Shown here in pieces: positions 22,958-33,533 of a DNA stretch of 64,000 nucleotides; position 1 is the first letter of the stretch, and every line of letters begins with the position of its first letter. The position numbers and the translations under genes are program-made. The notes beneath the pieces were generated by a model, which did no database searches, had not been told where the DNA came from, and saw only the letters and a program-made list of their open reading frames with translations. The DNA is from Letharia columbiana (Eukaryota > Ascomycota > Lecanoromycetes > Lecanorales > Parmeliaceae): the NCBI RefSeq assembly GCF_014066305.1, contig NW_023501150.1:41001-105000 (forward strand), given 5' to 3'.

Positions 22958-24310
22958 TCATCGCACACTGAACGAGAACAAGACTCCTTGTGCATCGCAA
23001 GCTTTTGGTATATCCCAAAAGACATTGTTTGGCGCGTCGTCCTCGGTGAACACATGAATTTCCAAGAGCTGCGGTAGCAGCACGTCCTTTACTTCCAAGG
23101 TGCTTAGTATTGCTTCACGGATTTGCTCTAACGTTCTGGATACATCTACGTCGCGCATGGAAGGCATGAAAGGCCAGGTTAGAGGCCTTAGACGAATGAT
23201 CCGGATCGAAGGCGGCAGCATCTCGGGAAAGCCTCGGACACTGGAGTCAGGATCGTTGAAGAACAGAGCCAGCTCGGTGTCGATCTCTCGCAGCACTTTG
23301 AACTCGCGAAGACTACAGCTCTCAGTATATGCAGTGCCTTGGGGCAGCAAGGTCAACTTCTCAAGGCTTTGCTTAGCGTGGTGCAACAGGCCGACGCCGA
23401 GCCAGTACCAGTCCGGCAGTTGCCGTGTAGAAAGCGCATCCGATCTGAGGGAGGTAAGGGTGAAAGACTTGAGATTCTTAGTACACCCAAGTACCTCAAA
23501 AAGCGCCTTTTCGCCAATATTACAATGAATGAAAGCGAGGTCGACGATATTTAGTTCATGCGGGCGCAGGTGCCATTCGAAATCGCGCTCCTCATTGCCA
23601 ATCGTTAAACCTTCTATACAACATGAGGCCAGGGAAGGTAGTGATATAAAGGAGTCGAAAATCTTCATCAAGTCAGGATCCTCCCAATCCGTGTCAATAT
23701 TGATCGTGACATGCTTCAAATGGGAGAGGTATGTGCCTGCAGGTGCATTTTTGATCCTTTGAGTTGTTCTCGAAAGATATTCTATGGGCATTCCAATTGA
23801 AGATATCTCGAGATCCTCCAGGTTGGGCAGCTGGAGTAAAAGCAGAGCGAGGATTGGATGATCCTCGGTAGAGTGTTGAATGGCCTGCAGCCACTCATCT
23901 ACCTCGTCTGCCCGAATGATCTGCGTTTTCTGCAGTGCGGTCCTGACGAGCTGCAAATTGTTCGAACGGCACCGAGATTTCTGGGACTTTGTAGACGCAG
24001 GACTTCGAGCACTGTCAGTTATGGCCTCCCACACAGGCCCCCAGCTGTCCACGGTCAGGCTGCGCACGTAGTGAGCGATTCGAGGTTTAGCAAGGACCTT
24101 GATTAGGAATCTAGCTAACGCAGGGTCTCGATCACCGAAATTATCGATGGATGAGAACCATTGTTTTAGTCTGCGGTGCTCTGCGAGAATCGGCGCCGCC
24201 AAGTAGGAGATAGATTTGGTGACGGCACATGCTGAACCGAGATCGCGAGGAGCGACATGCCGCAAGATCTCCAAGACGAGCTCTTTGCAAAGGTCAGAGA
24301 ATCCTGCCAT
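22958..24310 (-). CDS. F-box-like protein
   Basis: A single exon encodes 450 residues from the ATG at 24310. The N-terminus (MAGFSDLCKELVLEILRHV, then DLGSACAVTKSISYLAAPIL) has the spacing of a degenerate F-box, which would bind Skp1 of an SCF ubiquitin ligase. The rest is leucine-rich but not a clean LRR: LLLLQLPNLEDLEISSIGM, LKHVTINIDTDW, LNIVDLAFIHCNIGEKAL, LKSFTLTSLRSDAL. This fits the substrate-recognition region of fungal F-box proteins, and the substrate cannot be guessed. No intron is needed. F-box families are large and variable in filamentous fungi, and a second member lies at 33534-35150. Confidence 0.7.
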   Translation of the reverse strand: MAGFSDLCKELVLEILRHVAPRDLGSACAVTKSISYLAAPILAEHRRLKQWFSSIDNFGDRDPALARFLIKVLAKPRIAHYVRSLTVDSWGPVWEAITDSARSPASTKSQKSRCRSNNLQLVRTALQKTQIIRADEVDEWLQAIQHSTEDHPILALLLLQLPNLEDLEISSIGMPIEYLSRTTQRIKNAPAGTYLSHLKHVTINIDTDWEDPDLMKIFDSFISLPSLASCCIEGLTIGNEERDFEWHLRPHELNIVDLAFIHCNIGEKALFEVLGCTKNLKSFTLTSLRSDALSTRQLPDWYWLGVGLLHHAKQSLEKLTLLPQGTAYTESCSLREFKVLREIDTELALFFNDPDSSVRGFPEMLPPSIRIIRLRPLTWPFMPSMRDVDVSRTLEQIREAILSTLEVKDVLLPQLLEIHVFTEDDAPNNVFWDIPKACDAQGVLFSFSVR

Positions 24311-25710
24311 TTCGTTTCTGGGTAGGTGTGGTGGATGAAAGGAGAGAATGACTTCAAGAGGAAGAGTTTTTTAAACGAGTGAATACCAGCCCGTTGTATG
24401 GTGGGGCACCAGCTGAGTATATTTGAGCGCGTTAGGCCCCATCCGAATATCGGCGGCATTGAGCTTGATGACGGAGGCGGTCCTGGCCTTTCGTATCAGG
24501 GAAATGAACAATAGCAAACACTATGTAGGAGACGTTGACTGTCAAGACTATAAGAATTACAGCAAGAGTATCAGATATCTGCTGATTCTCATTATGTGCC
24601 TCGTAACTCGGAAATACAGTCTCCGAGCGAGACGCCTTGTAAATGGAGATTACTTGCCTCCTTCTCCTTTTGATATGCAGAAACAACGATAGGTTTTCTT
24701 GTCCCAGGCCCGAAAACGCAACTGGAACCGTCACACTGGCAATTTGCCTTGACAATGGCCACCTCTATCGTCTATTACGTAGAACTGGACTTGTAGTCCC
24801 GAGGATTCCGCTTCTGCATTTTGCGGCCTGACAAGCTCGATGGTCCCACCAGCTGCATTCGGAGCACTGTCTCAATCAGTCTGGAAATCGATTTCATCTC
24901 TGCCGTTGGAATTATTTTCGAGCATTCAGACAATGTCCACGAATTTATTTCGCAGGTTGAGGAACGAGAGAGAATGAGAGAGATTGAGTGGACCAAGCAA
25001 AGCCAGGGCATCTCACGCACTATTGAGAGCCATCTTTCTGGACATTACTCACCATCCTCCCAAGGAGAGGGGTTCTTAACGGAGGACTTTCATTTCCTTG
25101 GACACTGGAGGCACTGATCGAGTCGTTGGAAATACGAACGAACTGCGACATACGTTCCCGAACGTTTCCGACAAAAGCAAATCCTGACTTATCGAGTAGT
25201 GTTCACCCATCATGCGGTCAATGGCGCCATCACTGCAATCTCACGAGGCATGGTAGTTATGATCGTACATTCGATCCTTGAAGGACATCGAAATTTCGGT
25301 TTGAAAAGGAGCAGCGCTCCGTTGGTTCTACGCCCAAGATTTAGTGGGGGGCAATCCTGGATACCTTCCAACCACGAGCCTCTTAATGGCTAGTTGCTCG
25401 TGTGACACTGCTATGTGGAGCATCCTGGACGAGGAAACAGTTGAGTCAAATGTAAAATGATGGCATCTCCGTCTTTATCAACGCTATTGCATTGACGTTT
25501 TTTTTTCGAGGATCCCACCAATGCGACTTCCACCGTTACTGGCAGCGCGCCTGCTAACCAGTCCACGTTCCTACCCGTACAGCTATCGAACAAATGTAGT
25601 TCTTTTAAGTCGCCATGTGCTCTGAGATTCAGGAGACTTTCCTAGTCTGCAACCGTACTCTAGGGTTGTGGTACAGGAGAATGCCTTCGTTCTTGATCAT
25701 CCTTACAGCT
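24311..25710. other. Mostly non-coding, one possible gene fragment at 24821-25117 (+)
   Basis: A plus-strand frame at 24821-25117 reads like protein in its middle (LEIDFISAVGIIFEHSD, EFISQVEERERMREIEWTKQ, FLTEDFHFLGHW). It has no start I trust and no partner exons. It may be a relic. The rest holds nothing that I can support. Confidence 0.3.
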
Positions 25711-27150
25711 CTAATTTGATCCATCAGACTCATCTTCCGAATCCACGCCAATGTCAGAGATCCTCAGTCCAGATTCTTGCGCGTTCATACGAAACTTGAT
25801 ATCCTTCTCGCATCTAGGGCCATGGACAGTCAATCCCCAGCAGTGGATCTCATTGAGCCAATTGATCAATTCCCGCACGCTGGATGTGTTCATACAGTCT
25901 CCATGATAGACCTCTGTCATTTTACAACCTGCCCATTCGAATTCCGGGGTCAGTACAGGTACGATGCACCAGATGTCGAACTCCGATCCGGTCCAGGTAA
26001 TGCCATAGTGTCTAAGGGTCTTTACAAGCGACTTCGTCCAACTCCTCCCTAGAATTCCAATGGTCTTCTTCCGCAGGATGAAGCGATTGTAGAGGACTAA
26101 AGCCGCAGCCCCGGCGACCTGGTTGAGCGCTGCCTGCTCCATTTCGTCGTCTTTTTTGAATTCAACTGTGAGGTATGGGCAGGTCATCCGTTTTTTGATT
26201 ACGAAGACCATGCGTTGAAGTTGAGTCACATAATCTTGGTTGAAGGCTTGAAGAGATAACCAGAAAGCACAATCTGGACGGAGGTCGAATTCGTATTCTG
26301 TCGAATGATCGTGATTGTCGTTGGATATGACTGGCGGCTGAACCCAATTCGATGACTGCTTTAGTATAGGTCTTGCGAAGAGCTGGACCGTTCTCTCGGT
26401 TCTCCAGCAACGCTTCAGTGCCAGGTTCACGTTACGAGGTTCTGCCTTCAAGATTGTCCCAGCGGCGTAGAACGCGAATTCAGCCTCGCAAAAGCCGCTT
26501 TGGACCATGCAGACGTATTCCGCCACAATCCTGTTAACAAAGTCCTCATCGTCCTCTAGCCATAGTGTTGAATCTTTGGCTCCCCTTTCTTTTGTATAAT
26601 ATTGAAAGCGATTTCCCGTCGGCTCTTTGACCCCGAAATGTATGTAGGCCTTGACGGAGATGCCCGATTCAATTGCGATTGAGCGGGGAACCAGAATCCG
26701 GGAATCAAAGTCTTTGTCGTAAGGTGAAGGTCGCTTTGGCCTCTTACTGGAAGTCGTTGATGCAGATTGAGAAACTGTTTGTGAACGCAGGGTACGCTCG
26801 CTACCTGCCATACTGACCTTTTCCCACAAAGTGGTAATACTTTCTGAATCTGTCTCCGTGAGCAAAGTCGGCTCTGGTTTGAAAGATCTTGCGTCCTTCA
26901 CCGTCCAGTCCTTGTAGTAGGTGTCTCTCCCACGATCAAGGCTCGATGTGCTGTAGGCTACCACCTTGCGCCGTTTCTGAGTAGGCTTGCGCTCTAATTG
27001 AGGATGATCTGAAAGAGAGAATGGGGTGCAGAAGATAGGCTGCAAAGTGTTGGGGAATTTATGTTGCTCGTAGATGTGTTCAACGAAGTGTGTCGTGCTA
27101 TCTGAAGGATTTGACGTCATGCACAGCGTGTCTAAAGAGGGGCTCTGCAT
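25711..27150 (-). CDS. PD-(D/E)XK nuclease-fold-like fungal protein, function unknown
   Basis: A single-exon protein of 479 residues. The N-terminal 150 residues are low in order and basic (KPTQKRRKVV, SSKRPKRPSP). The C-terminal domain has the order of a PD-(D/E)XK nuclease fold: FDLRPDCAFWLSLQAF supplies the Asp, followed about 35 residues later by PYLTVEFKKDDEME with the E-x-K. A helix NQVAGAAALVLYNRFIL comes next, then strands TWTGSEFDIWCIVPVL. From recollection this resembles the fungal DUF7924-type domain, but I could not check it. Nuclease activity is an inference from the motif. The acidic C-terminus (IGVDSEDESDGSN) is typical of nuclear proteins. It lies beside a TIR element (27304-27860), which may mark a mobile neighbourhood. 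MTSNPSD is an alternative start. Confidence 0.6.
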   Translation of the reverse strand: MQSPSLDTLCMTSNPSDSTTHFVEHIYEQHKFPNTLQPIFCTPFSLSDHPQLERKPTQKRRKVVAYSTSSLDRGRDTYYKDWTVKDARSFKPEPTLLTETDSESITTLWEKVSMAGSERTLRSQTVSQSASTTSSKRPKRPSPYDKDFDSRILVPRSIAIESGISVKAYIHFGVKEPTGNRFQYYTKERGAKDSTLWLEDDEDFVNRIVAEYVCMVQSGFCEAEFAFYAAGTILKAEPRNVNLALKRCWRTERTVQLFARPILKQSSNWVQPPVISNDNHDHSTEYEFDLRPDCAFWLSLQAFNQDYVTQLQRMVFVIKKRMTCPYLTVEFKKDDEMEQAALNQVAGAAALVLYNRFILRKKTIGILGRSWTKSLVKTLRHYGITWTGSEFDIWCIVPVLTPEFEWAGCKMTEVYHGDCMNTSSVRELINWLNEIHCWGLTVHGPRCEKDIKFRMNAQESGLRISDIGVDSEDESDGSN

Positions 27151-27305
27151 GTTTAGTGCGACTTTGGTGAAAATAGATACTGAGCAGTGTGGCGATGGAT
27201 TTCAACGCGCGCTGCTTTTCTGATGTCGCAATGTACTGTAGCAATAGCTTTAGTCAGAAATGACGTTTGTTGTTGTCGTTGCCCGGCCAAAGTGCCAAGG
27301 AATTA

Positions 27306-27392
27306 GCGTGTGCAGAAAACGTTGGAATACTTGGCACTGAGAAAATCACACACACACCACCAAAAGTAGTACTGAATAGATGAATCTTCTCT
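27306..27392 (+). repeat. Left terminal inverted repeat
   Basis: The inverted partner is 27772-27858. It contains a CA-dinucleotide run in the middle. Confidence 0.88.
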
Positions 27393-27771
27393 CATATCGC
27401 ATTCTACCACCTTCCTTATCATATTTAAAGCTTCTGTATATCTCGCTTAGCCAATTCCTATTTTCGTAGACGAGACTCTATTTAATGAGTCCACGGGCTG
27501 GCGGCATAGAGTCTATGCTCCCATCGGTCAGAACGGTCGATACCATACAGATCCAAGAAGAGGGCGTTCCTGGAGTGTGCTTCCGGCGTACACAGTGGAT
27601 AAATATCTACCCTGCACTGGATTTAAGGAGGGATAATTTAATACCAAGGCCTTCTTCCGATGGCTAATCAACAAGTTACTACCTAACTGCGGTGTCTTCC
27701 CAGCCCATCGTAGTGTTATTATCATAAATAATGCCAGTATAGACTGTAATCCTCGTATCGAGGAGGTTATG

Positions 27772-27858
27772 GGAGAAGATTCATCTATTCAGTACTACTT
27801 TTGATAGTGTGTGTGTGATTTTCTCAGTGCCAAGTATTCCAACGTTTTCTGCACACGC
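27772..27858 (-). repeat. Right terminal inverted repeat
   Basis: Reverse complement of 27306-27392 with a few mismatches in the CA/TG run. Confidence 0.88.
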
Positions 27859-28571
27859 TAAAAACCATGTTTTGCCTGAGCTGGCTCGCTTAACCCCGCT
27901 TGGCATTATCCTTCAACTTCTAACCTTCTGCCATCAGATTTGTCGTCAATCGCTGGTCTTTGCCATCGGTGCTTCGGCCACCTTCCAGTGAAAACTATCT
28001 GGGGAATCTGTCTGGTCAGGAGCCATAAAGCAAGCAGTCATTGGTAGGACGCTGCTAGCTGGACTTATTGTGAACGAAGTAGTTGAACCTGGTACTAAAT
28101 GGCAGCATCTCCGTCTTCCCTAGCATATGTGCCTAGATACAGTCATTATGCTCTAGAGGCCTAATGACCTGATGGGCATTTACCAAGACTTGACAATTGC
28201 GCATGATTGGGCGCTCCCAGTGCTTACAATTTTTTCGCATGAGGATTACTCCATTTACATCGAATTCCGGAAATGGCACACTCTGTTCCTAACCAAAGTA
28301 CAAGAAGGACTCCGTTGGGGGAAAATTTCCCAGAACAGCGCGTTTGCCAAAAAGCGAGTGGGTATCGCTTTGTTCGTGATTTGCAAATCACAGTCCGGAA
28401 AAATGCTAGGATGATTCCGAGAAGACAAAGGATGTCAACAGTCCTCAGCTGTCCCAGCCTGCTTTCTTGACTGAACGTGACCACTGAAAAAAACCCTTCG
28501 AAGACAAAGTCGACGACTTTGCAATCTTCTACCTTCTACCTCCACCGGCGTAGTTCCATCTAGTCATTACC

Positions 28572-28925
28572 ATGTGCTACATGAACCAGTCGATTTGCAT
28601 CGGCTGCTCCCACACCATCACCACCCCAGTCCGCCACCTCTCTCCACGCACACCGGACCTGCTTCACAAAATCTGCTCTGGCAGAAACGATGTCGTATGC
28701 CATACCCGACACCACAGTATCGAGTTCTGCCTCTTCTGCTACGAGAATAAGCTCAAAGCCATAGAGGCGCAGTTTACCTTCAAGGCGAGGGTTGAGATGG
28801 AAAAGGGAAAGTTGCTGGGATTTGGGAAGGGTCAACTTGAGGAGGTGAGGAAAAGGTTGACGAAGGAGTGGAAGAGGGAGGTGAGGAGATTGAATGTCGA
28901 ATGGGAGGGTATGTGGAGCGTCTAA
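28572..28925 (+). CDS. Small Cys-rich hypothetical fungal protein
   Basis: A single exon of 117 residues from the ATG at 28572. The N-terminus reads MCYMNQSICIGCSHTITTP, with further Cys/His in HKICSGRNDVVCHTRHH and EFCLFCYENK. That spacing could form a zinc site. The C-terminal half is a charged helix (QLEEVRKRLTKEWKREVRRL). The architecture (Cys-rich head starting MC, then a basic helix) is like the protein at 19123. I know it only as a fungal hypothetical type. The antisense frame over the same interval is judged a shadow. Confidence 0.55.
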   Translation: MCYMNQSICIGCSHTITTPVRHLSPRTPDLLHKICSGRNDVVCHTRHHSIEFCLFCYENKLKAIEAQFTFKARVEMEKGKLLGFGKGQLEEVRKRLTKEWKREVRRLNVEWEGMWSV

Positions 28926-31900
28926 GAGTGGGGTTTGTTGTCCGGGATAACGTTCTTTTATGTGCGTGAATTTTCTTGTGTCGTTCTCAAAAAATGAGAA
29001 AGGAGCCAAAAATGTGCTAATCTCTTCTCAGGAAAGTCAAATGCCTAAGGAGGCAGTTTCTGGCAGTTTCTCCGGCAATGATTGCATAACTAATAACACT
29101 GGTGGAGGTTGTAGCGTATTACCGGCCGGAGACGTTCGGTCTCGCTTCGGGATCCGGTGGATCTTGCATATGGCGTGCCGGGCTACTTTTCCTGCCAATG
29201 ACATCAATTCTTGGATCGAAGCCACTGAACCGACCAAGCATAACAGTCAAGGGCTACTTGATGGCATACAATATCTCCGAAGAGAAGATTCTGGTGTTGT
29301 GTTTATCCTGCATCTACTACTTCATCGCGTCACCGAGAAGCAACAAGGAATTCAGATTCCTGAAAGTAAATATTCGAGGTCGTAAACATGACAAAGAACA
29401 AGTGAAGGAAAGCTACACTGGATCTACGAAGATGGAGTCTCTGGTCATGGCGGTCGTGCGAACAATATGAATGGCAATCGACATGCTGTCAAGATTGAAG
29501 AATTTCATGCGGCTTCCCGTGTCCATTTCCCCAAACCTAGGCTTTCGGCGGATCGAAGCCATCCAGAACGATTTTCGCCACATACAATAGTATTTGGAGA
29601 CCGCGGGCTATCGGAGAAAGTACCTGCCGCGATGAGTACGTGGACTGAGGATAGCGTACACCCATTCCAACGATGCCGTGAAAGTAGAACGAACACCTCC
29701 GAATGACTTCCTACACCATTCGGGAGATCAGCATTCTCCTCGTATCCGATCCATTCGTGCGGCCGATCAAGCTAAGAAATGGAATATAAATTCGCTCGTC
29801 ACATCTTGCTTCGTCCTAGTCGATGACCAGAGCCAGTGATTTGAGGGCTCCGAGAAATCGTTTGGAAAGCAGTTCATGTCAACTGGCTGTCTTCAACGAA
29901 GGCTGTGAATGGTGAGTAACGTGCAGCGACTGCCTCTGCCTGCAGTACAACGGTAAGTTCGGGCTCGAGGAGCTCGTGCTTGCTCTGCATGTTGATTTGA
30001 GTGTGGTAGTGTGTTAGACGGCGCTATCGGCGGGATCTGCTGGCGAAGATCGGTGGTAGCGTGTTGGGCATTGACTGCCCTCTCTCGGATTGATAGTGAC
30101 GATTCTCTGCTCAGCGTAGAGCATCAAGTGATGTTTCGATCAAGGATCGTTGAACAGCAAGACACTCTAGAGACCACCTCAAGCTAGACAATCTGGAATA
30201 CACATTCCAAGTGCGCAGAGCAAGTTGATATAGACTTGTTTTCGAGCTCAAGACGATGTTGTAGATTGAGTGAGAGTCTATTCACCTCGAGACGGCCTTA
30301 TGCGCTGAACTCGCTGGGTGTTTTCAACCATCTTCGCGGTATTCGCTCGCGGCGTAAATTATTCGGAACTTGTCAAGCAGCTGCAGGTGGCAAGTATTTT
30401 ATTCGAGGGCGTATTCGCCGGCCTTCCTCTCCCCTGTTGTGAGTCTCCTTTCGGTGTTGTAGTATCTTCAAGAATTCTAGGTTGGTCCAAGCTTCAACCT
30501 TTCATGGTAGTAATACAAAAGGGCCCTCGGTGCTGACTATGTATGACGGACGATGTATTTGTATCCTTGATGGGTACTTGACGGCCTTCCTTCCCCTCGT
30601 CGTAGGTTTTCCGTATGGTGGCTTCACAATCGGCCGGGTCCATCCGTCTCTGTACTCACCGATAGAAAACGGGCGTTATTTGTGGTTGCTTTTTTGATTT
30701 TCTCTCTCGGTATGTAGGGGTTTGTATGGTTTTTTTGACGTTTGGTGACACCTCTGTGTGTGGTGGATTTTTGGAGGGGGATCCGATCCTCTTTTGGTTC
30801 GTTGATTGTATCACTGTGGTGCCTATCGATCGAACATCCTTGATGCTGAATTTCGGCTGCCTCGTCTATGACCACGTAGCTATAGATGAACAAATTGGAT
30901 TTCGCCATGGAGTACTTTCTGAAGATTACCCAGTTTGAGGGCTTAACGTTTTTAGCCTTCTTAATGTCAGTACAGAAAACGTTTCTTGGGTAAATAAGTA
31001 ACTTGCTATGTACGCATATACAGGTGGTTAGACCTTTCCTACTGTAAAGAACTCCCTGGTCTGTTTTGGCTTCATAACACCCTACCCACAGGTTTAGCAT
31101 CAGCTAAGGACTTATGGTGAGACTATTGAATGCATACTAAGATAGTCCTCTTTGGTCATAGAACCGGTTTCACGTGTCAGATTGGGCGTGCTGATCAAAG
31201 ATGCATCGGAGCTGCGACGAGGGGTTTGATATTGGCGACACCATGGCATGGGAATTTGTGCATTGAGAATGCGCCTGTTTGGCATGGGAATTTGCTGAAA
31301 AGCCACTGGAACATGTGGGCGCGAGCGGCTTGATATGGCGGGGAGTGTTGCTTGCGAACTCCATGTTCATGAGATCCGGGTCAGCATGGTCAGAGTAATT
31401 GGGATTCTTTGGGTAGTTGAACACAATCCTCAACAACGACGAGTAAACATTGACGAGGTCTTTCAAGGCAGTTTGGCAATGCAGAAAAGCCCTGCGACCG
31501 GGCGTGGAGGTGGCAAATCCTAACGCCTCTCATGTCCGACGCGCCTAAATTGCTCTGCTCCCTCCCCTTCGCTACGGACTTGAATGATACGAGATAACTT
31601 GTGTTATCAGTTGATGTTCTAAACATGAAAAGGCGATCGGCACTCCTTCGTGCCTTTGTGCGAAACGCGCTCATCCGCTGGTTCTACACTTGCACTGGAC
31701 CCCTGGCATCGCTCTGAAGTGCTAGCAGCCTGTCGTGGCCTAGACACGAGCTCAAATCAAACCACAGTGAAAGTATATCTATGTACCTCTTAGAACAGAC
31801 CGTCTAGCCCAATCTCCTTTTGCCGAATGGCGTGTTATCGCATAAGGTGTTTGTAATTACATGCAGTTCTTGTTGAAGTTCTGCTTCCGAGATCGAGAAG

Positions 31901-33533
31901 ACAAAGTACTGCTTGCCAGCGCTGGGTGAGTAACAATGAAAGCATCATGAATGTTGTGGAAACAAAGTTGCGCTTCTAAATGTCAGTGAACAAAGTAAAG
32001 TTGAAAGATGGCCTATTCCAATTATTTGACGGCATCGATGTTTTAGACAGACTTGGCCATCGTCTTTCTCCTCAAACTTTCAGCGAGTCCGATTATTTTA
32101 ATGACTGCGGGGCTGATACTGTTATCGCGGATCTCTTTTTAACACTAAATAAAACTTCGACAAGGACGGCCCATCGAAGTTGTCCAGACCACGTACTCTC
32201 TTGAACAAAAATCCGTGCACATAACTCGTGATGGTACTCTTGTCTCCTCGGTATTCAATCTCATCGCACTTATTTGGTCGATGACCCGGAAGCTTTATAA
32301 TCCCAGTGCCACATGGAAGTTTCTGCTTTCATGATACGCAATCGCCGGCCATTCTTTACAGACTCGTATTCCTGTCGGTAGCGAAGTAGCTTCCTCTGAG
32401 ATTGACGTTTCACCATTCCCAATTTCCTTACTCTATTATCGTAGTAGATGGGCCATACCACCCGTAGATTCACTCGGCGATGATCCCCAGGCGGCGACCA
32501 ACAGTACGCCCGGACTGCTAGGAGATCTCTTGTCATGTGAATTGCTGCTTCTTGCTTGGATGGGGGAAACTCTGTAGAATGGAGCATAACGTGGACCTTT
32601 TGCACATTGGGACTTTTGGCTCATACTCCCTAGCCCTCATATTTGTTAGAAGAAGTCCCCATCAAAGGCCTCGTTGACGACCAACAAAGGGTGAGTGGAC
32701 GAGTATACAATTTTGTCGTAAAATACGCTCTGATACTTCAACTTGTTCGAAGCAGTAACCTGGGGGTCATGCGCCTTGCGAGTCTGAATAATGACAAATA
32801 TCTGGAACACAGTAAGCGAGTAAAAGAGAAGTAGAGACAAGCAGTTGGTTACCAGCTTTTCCTACGGTGAAAAAGCGTCGTGGGTTTTTCGGAACTTCTA
32901 AAATGCTCTATGCATAGGTTTAGTAGCAGTAAAAGGCTCGCGGATATTGAACCATTGTACCGAGATATACCTTCTTTGACGAAGAGACACTTTCGCGCAG
33001 TGAATCATTTTCCTCCTCGGCGCTTCGGTCAACCTTGGTTCCCTACGAATTACACTGAATGGTGCGATATTCCGGGGCCAAGGTCAAGCGATTTTGTGAT
33101 TTTGTGAGGATGCTGGGTCGTTTGCTTGCCGCTGGCGCACTGTTAAGGTATCTGAGCGTCTGCCTTTTGGGATGGCCCAGGTTGTTCAGGTTTATCCTTC
33201 CGAGTCTCATGGCTCATCAGTGGGTAGAGAAACCCTAGTCTTCTGGCCGAAGACTATACTTGTATGGTGAGCAAGGCGGTCAGAGACTCTTTTAATCACA
33301 CTATTTGCAAACGACTAGCTCCGTAACTACGGAATTTCGGATTTATCGGATTTAGACCAGGCATAGGTACTCCGGGTAGCCGGCATCGCGTAATTAGCGT
33401 CATACGCGCCTTAGCACGCTTACGTAAGGTACTTGAGAAATGCTTCGCCTACGCCAAAGGTTTTCACTGTCTCGTAGTCACACAAGATCCAAAGAAGACA
33501 TTGACATTGGTCTATCAAGGACAGCTCGTCAAA
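28926..33533. other. 4.6-kb gene-poor region
   Basis: Many frames of 60-150 codons exist, none with a family motif. A minus-strand frame at 32270-32605 (MQKVHVMLHSTEF..., basic) is the most protein-like but lacks support. Small direct repeats are visible: GGCATGGGAATTTG twice near 31230-31295, and a GGCCTTCCT-containing segment near 30420 and 30590. No transposase remnant was recognised. Confidence 0.4.

Larger units (their letters stand above)
27304..27860. mobile_element. 553-bp non-autonomous TIR element (Tc1/mariner-type MITE)
   Basis: The left end (27306 onward) and the right end (back from 27858) are near-perfect inverted repeats of about 87 bp. Both begin GCGTGTGCAGAAAACG and run to GAATAGATGAATCTTCTC, differing at only a few positions (CAC versus TAT after the CA run). 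Each end is flanked by TA (27304-27305 and 27859-27860), the target duplication of Tc1/mariner-class transposases. The interior of about 380 bp codes for no transposase. High TIR identity suggests fairly recent activity, driven by a transposase encoded elsewhere. Confidence 0.88.

Noticed and set aside
28560..29009. Minus-strand 149-codon frame
   Set aside because: It mirrors the plus-strand Cys-rich gene. The residues are Pro/Leu/His-biased, as expected of an antisense shadow.
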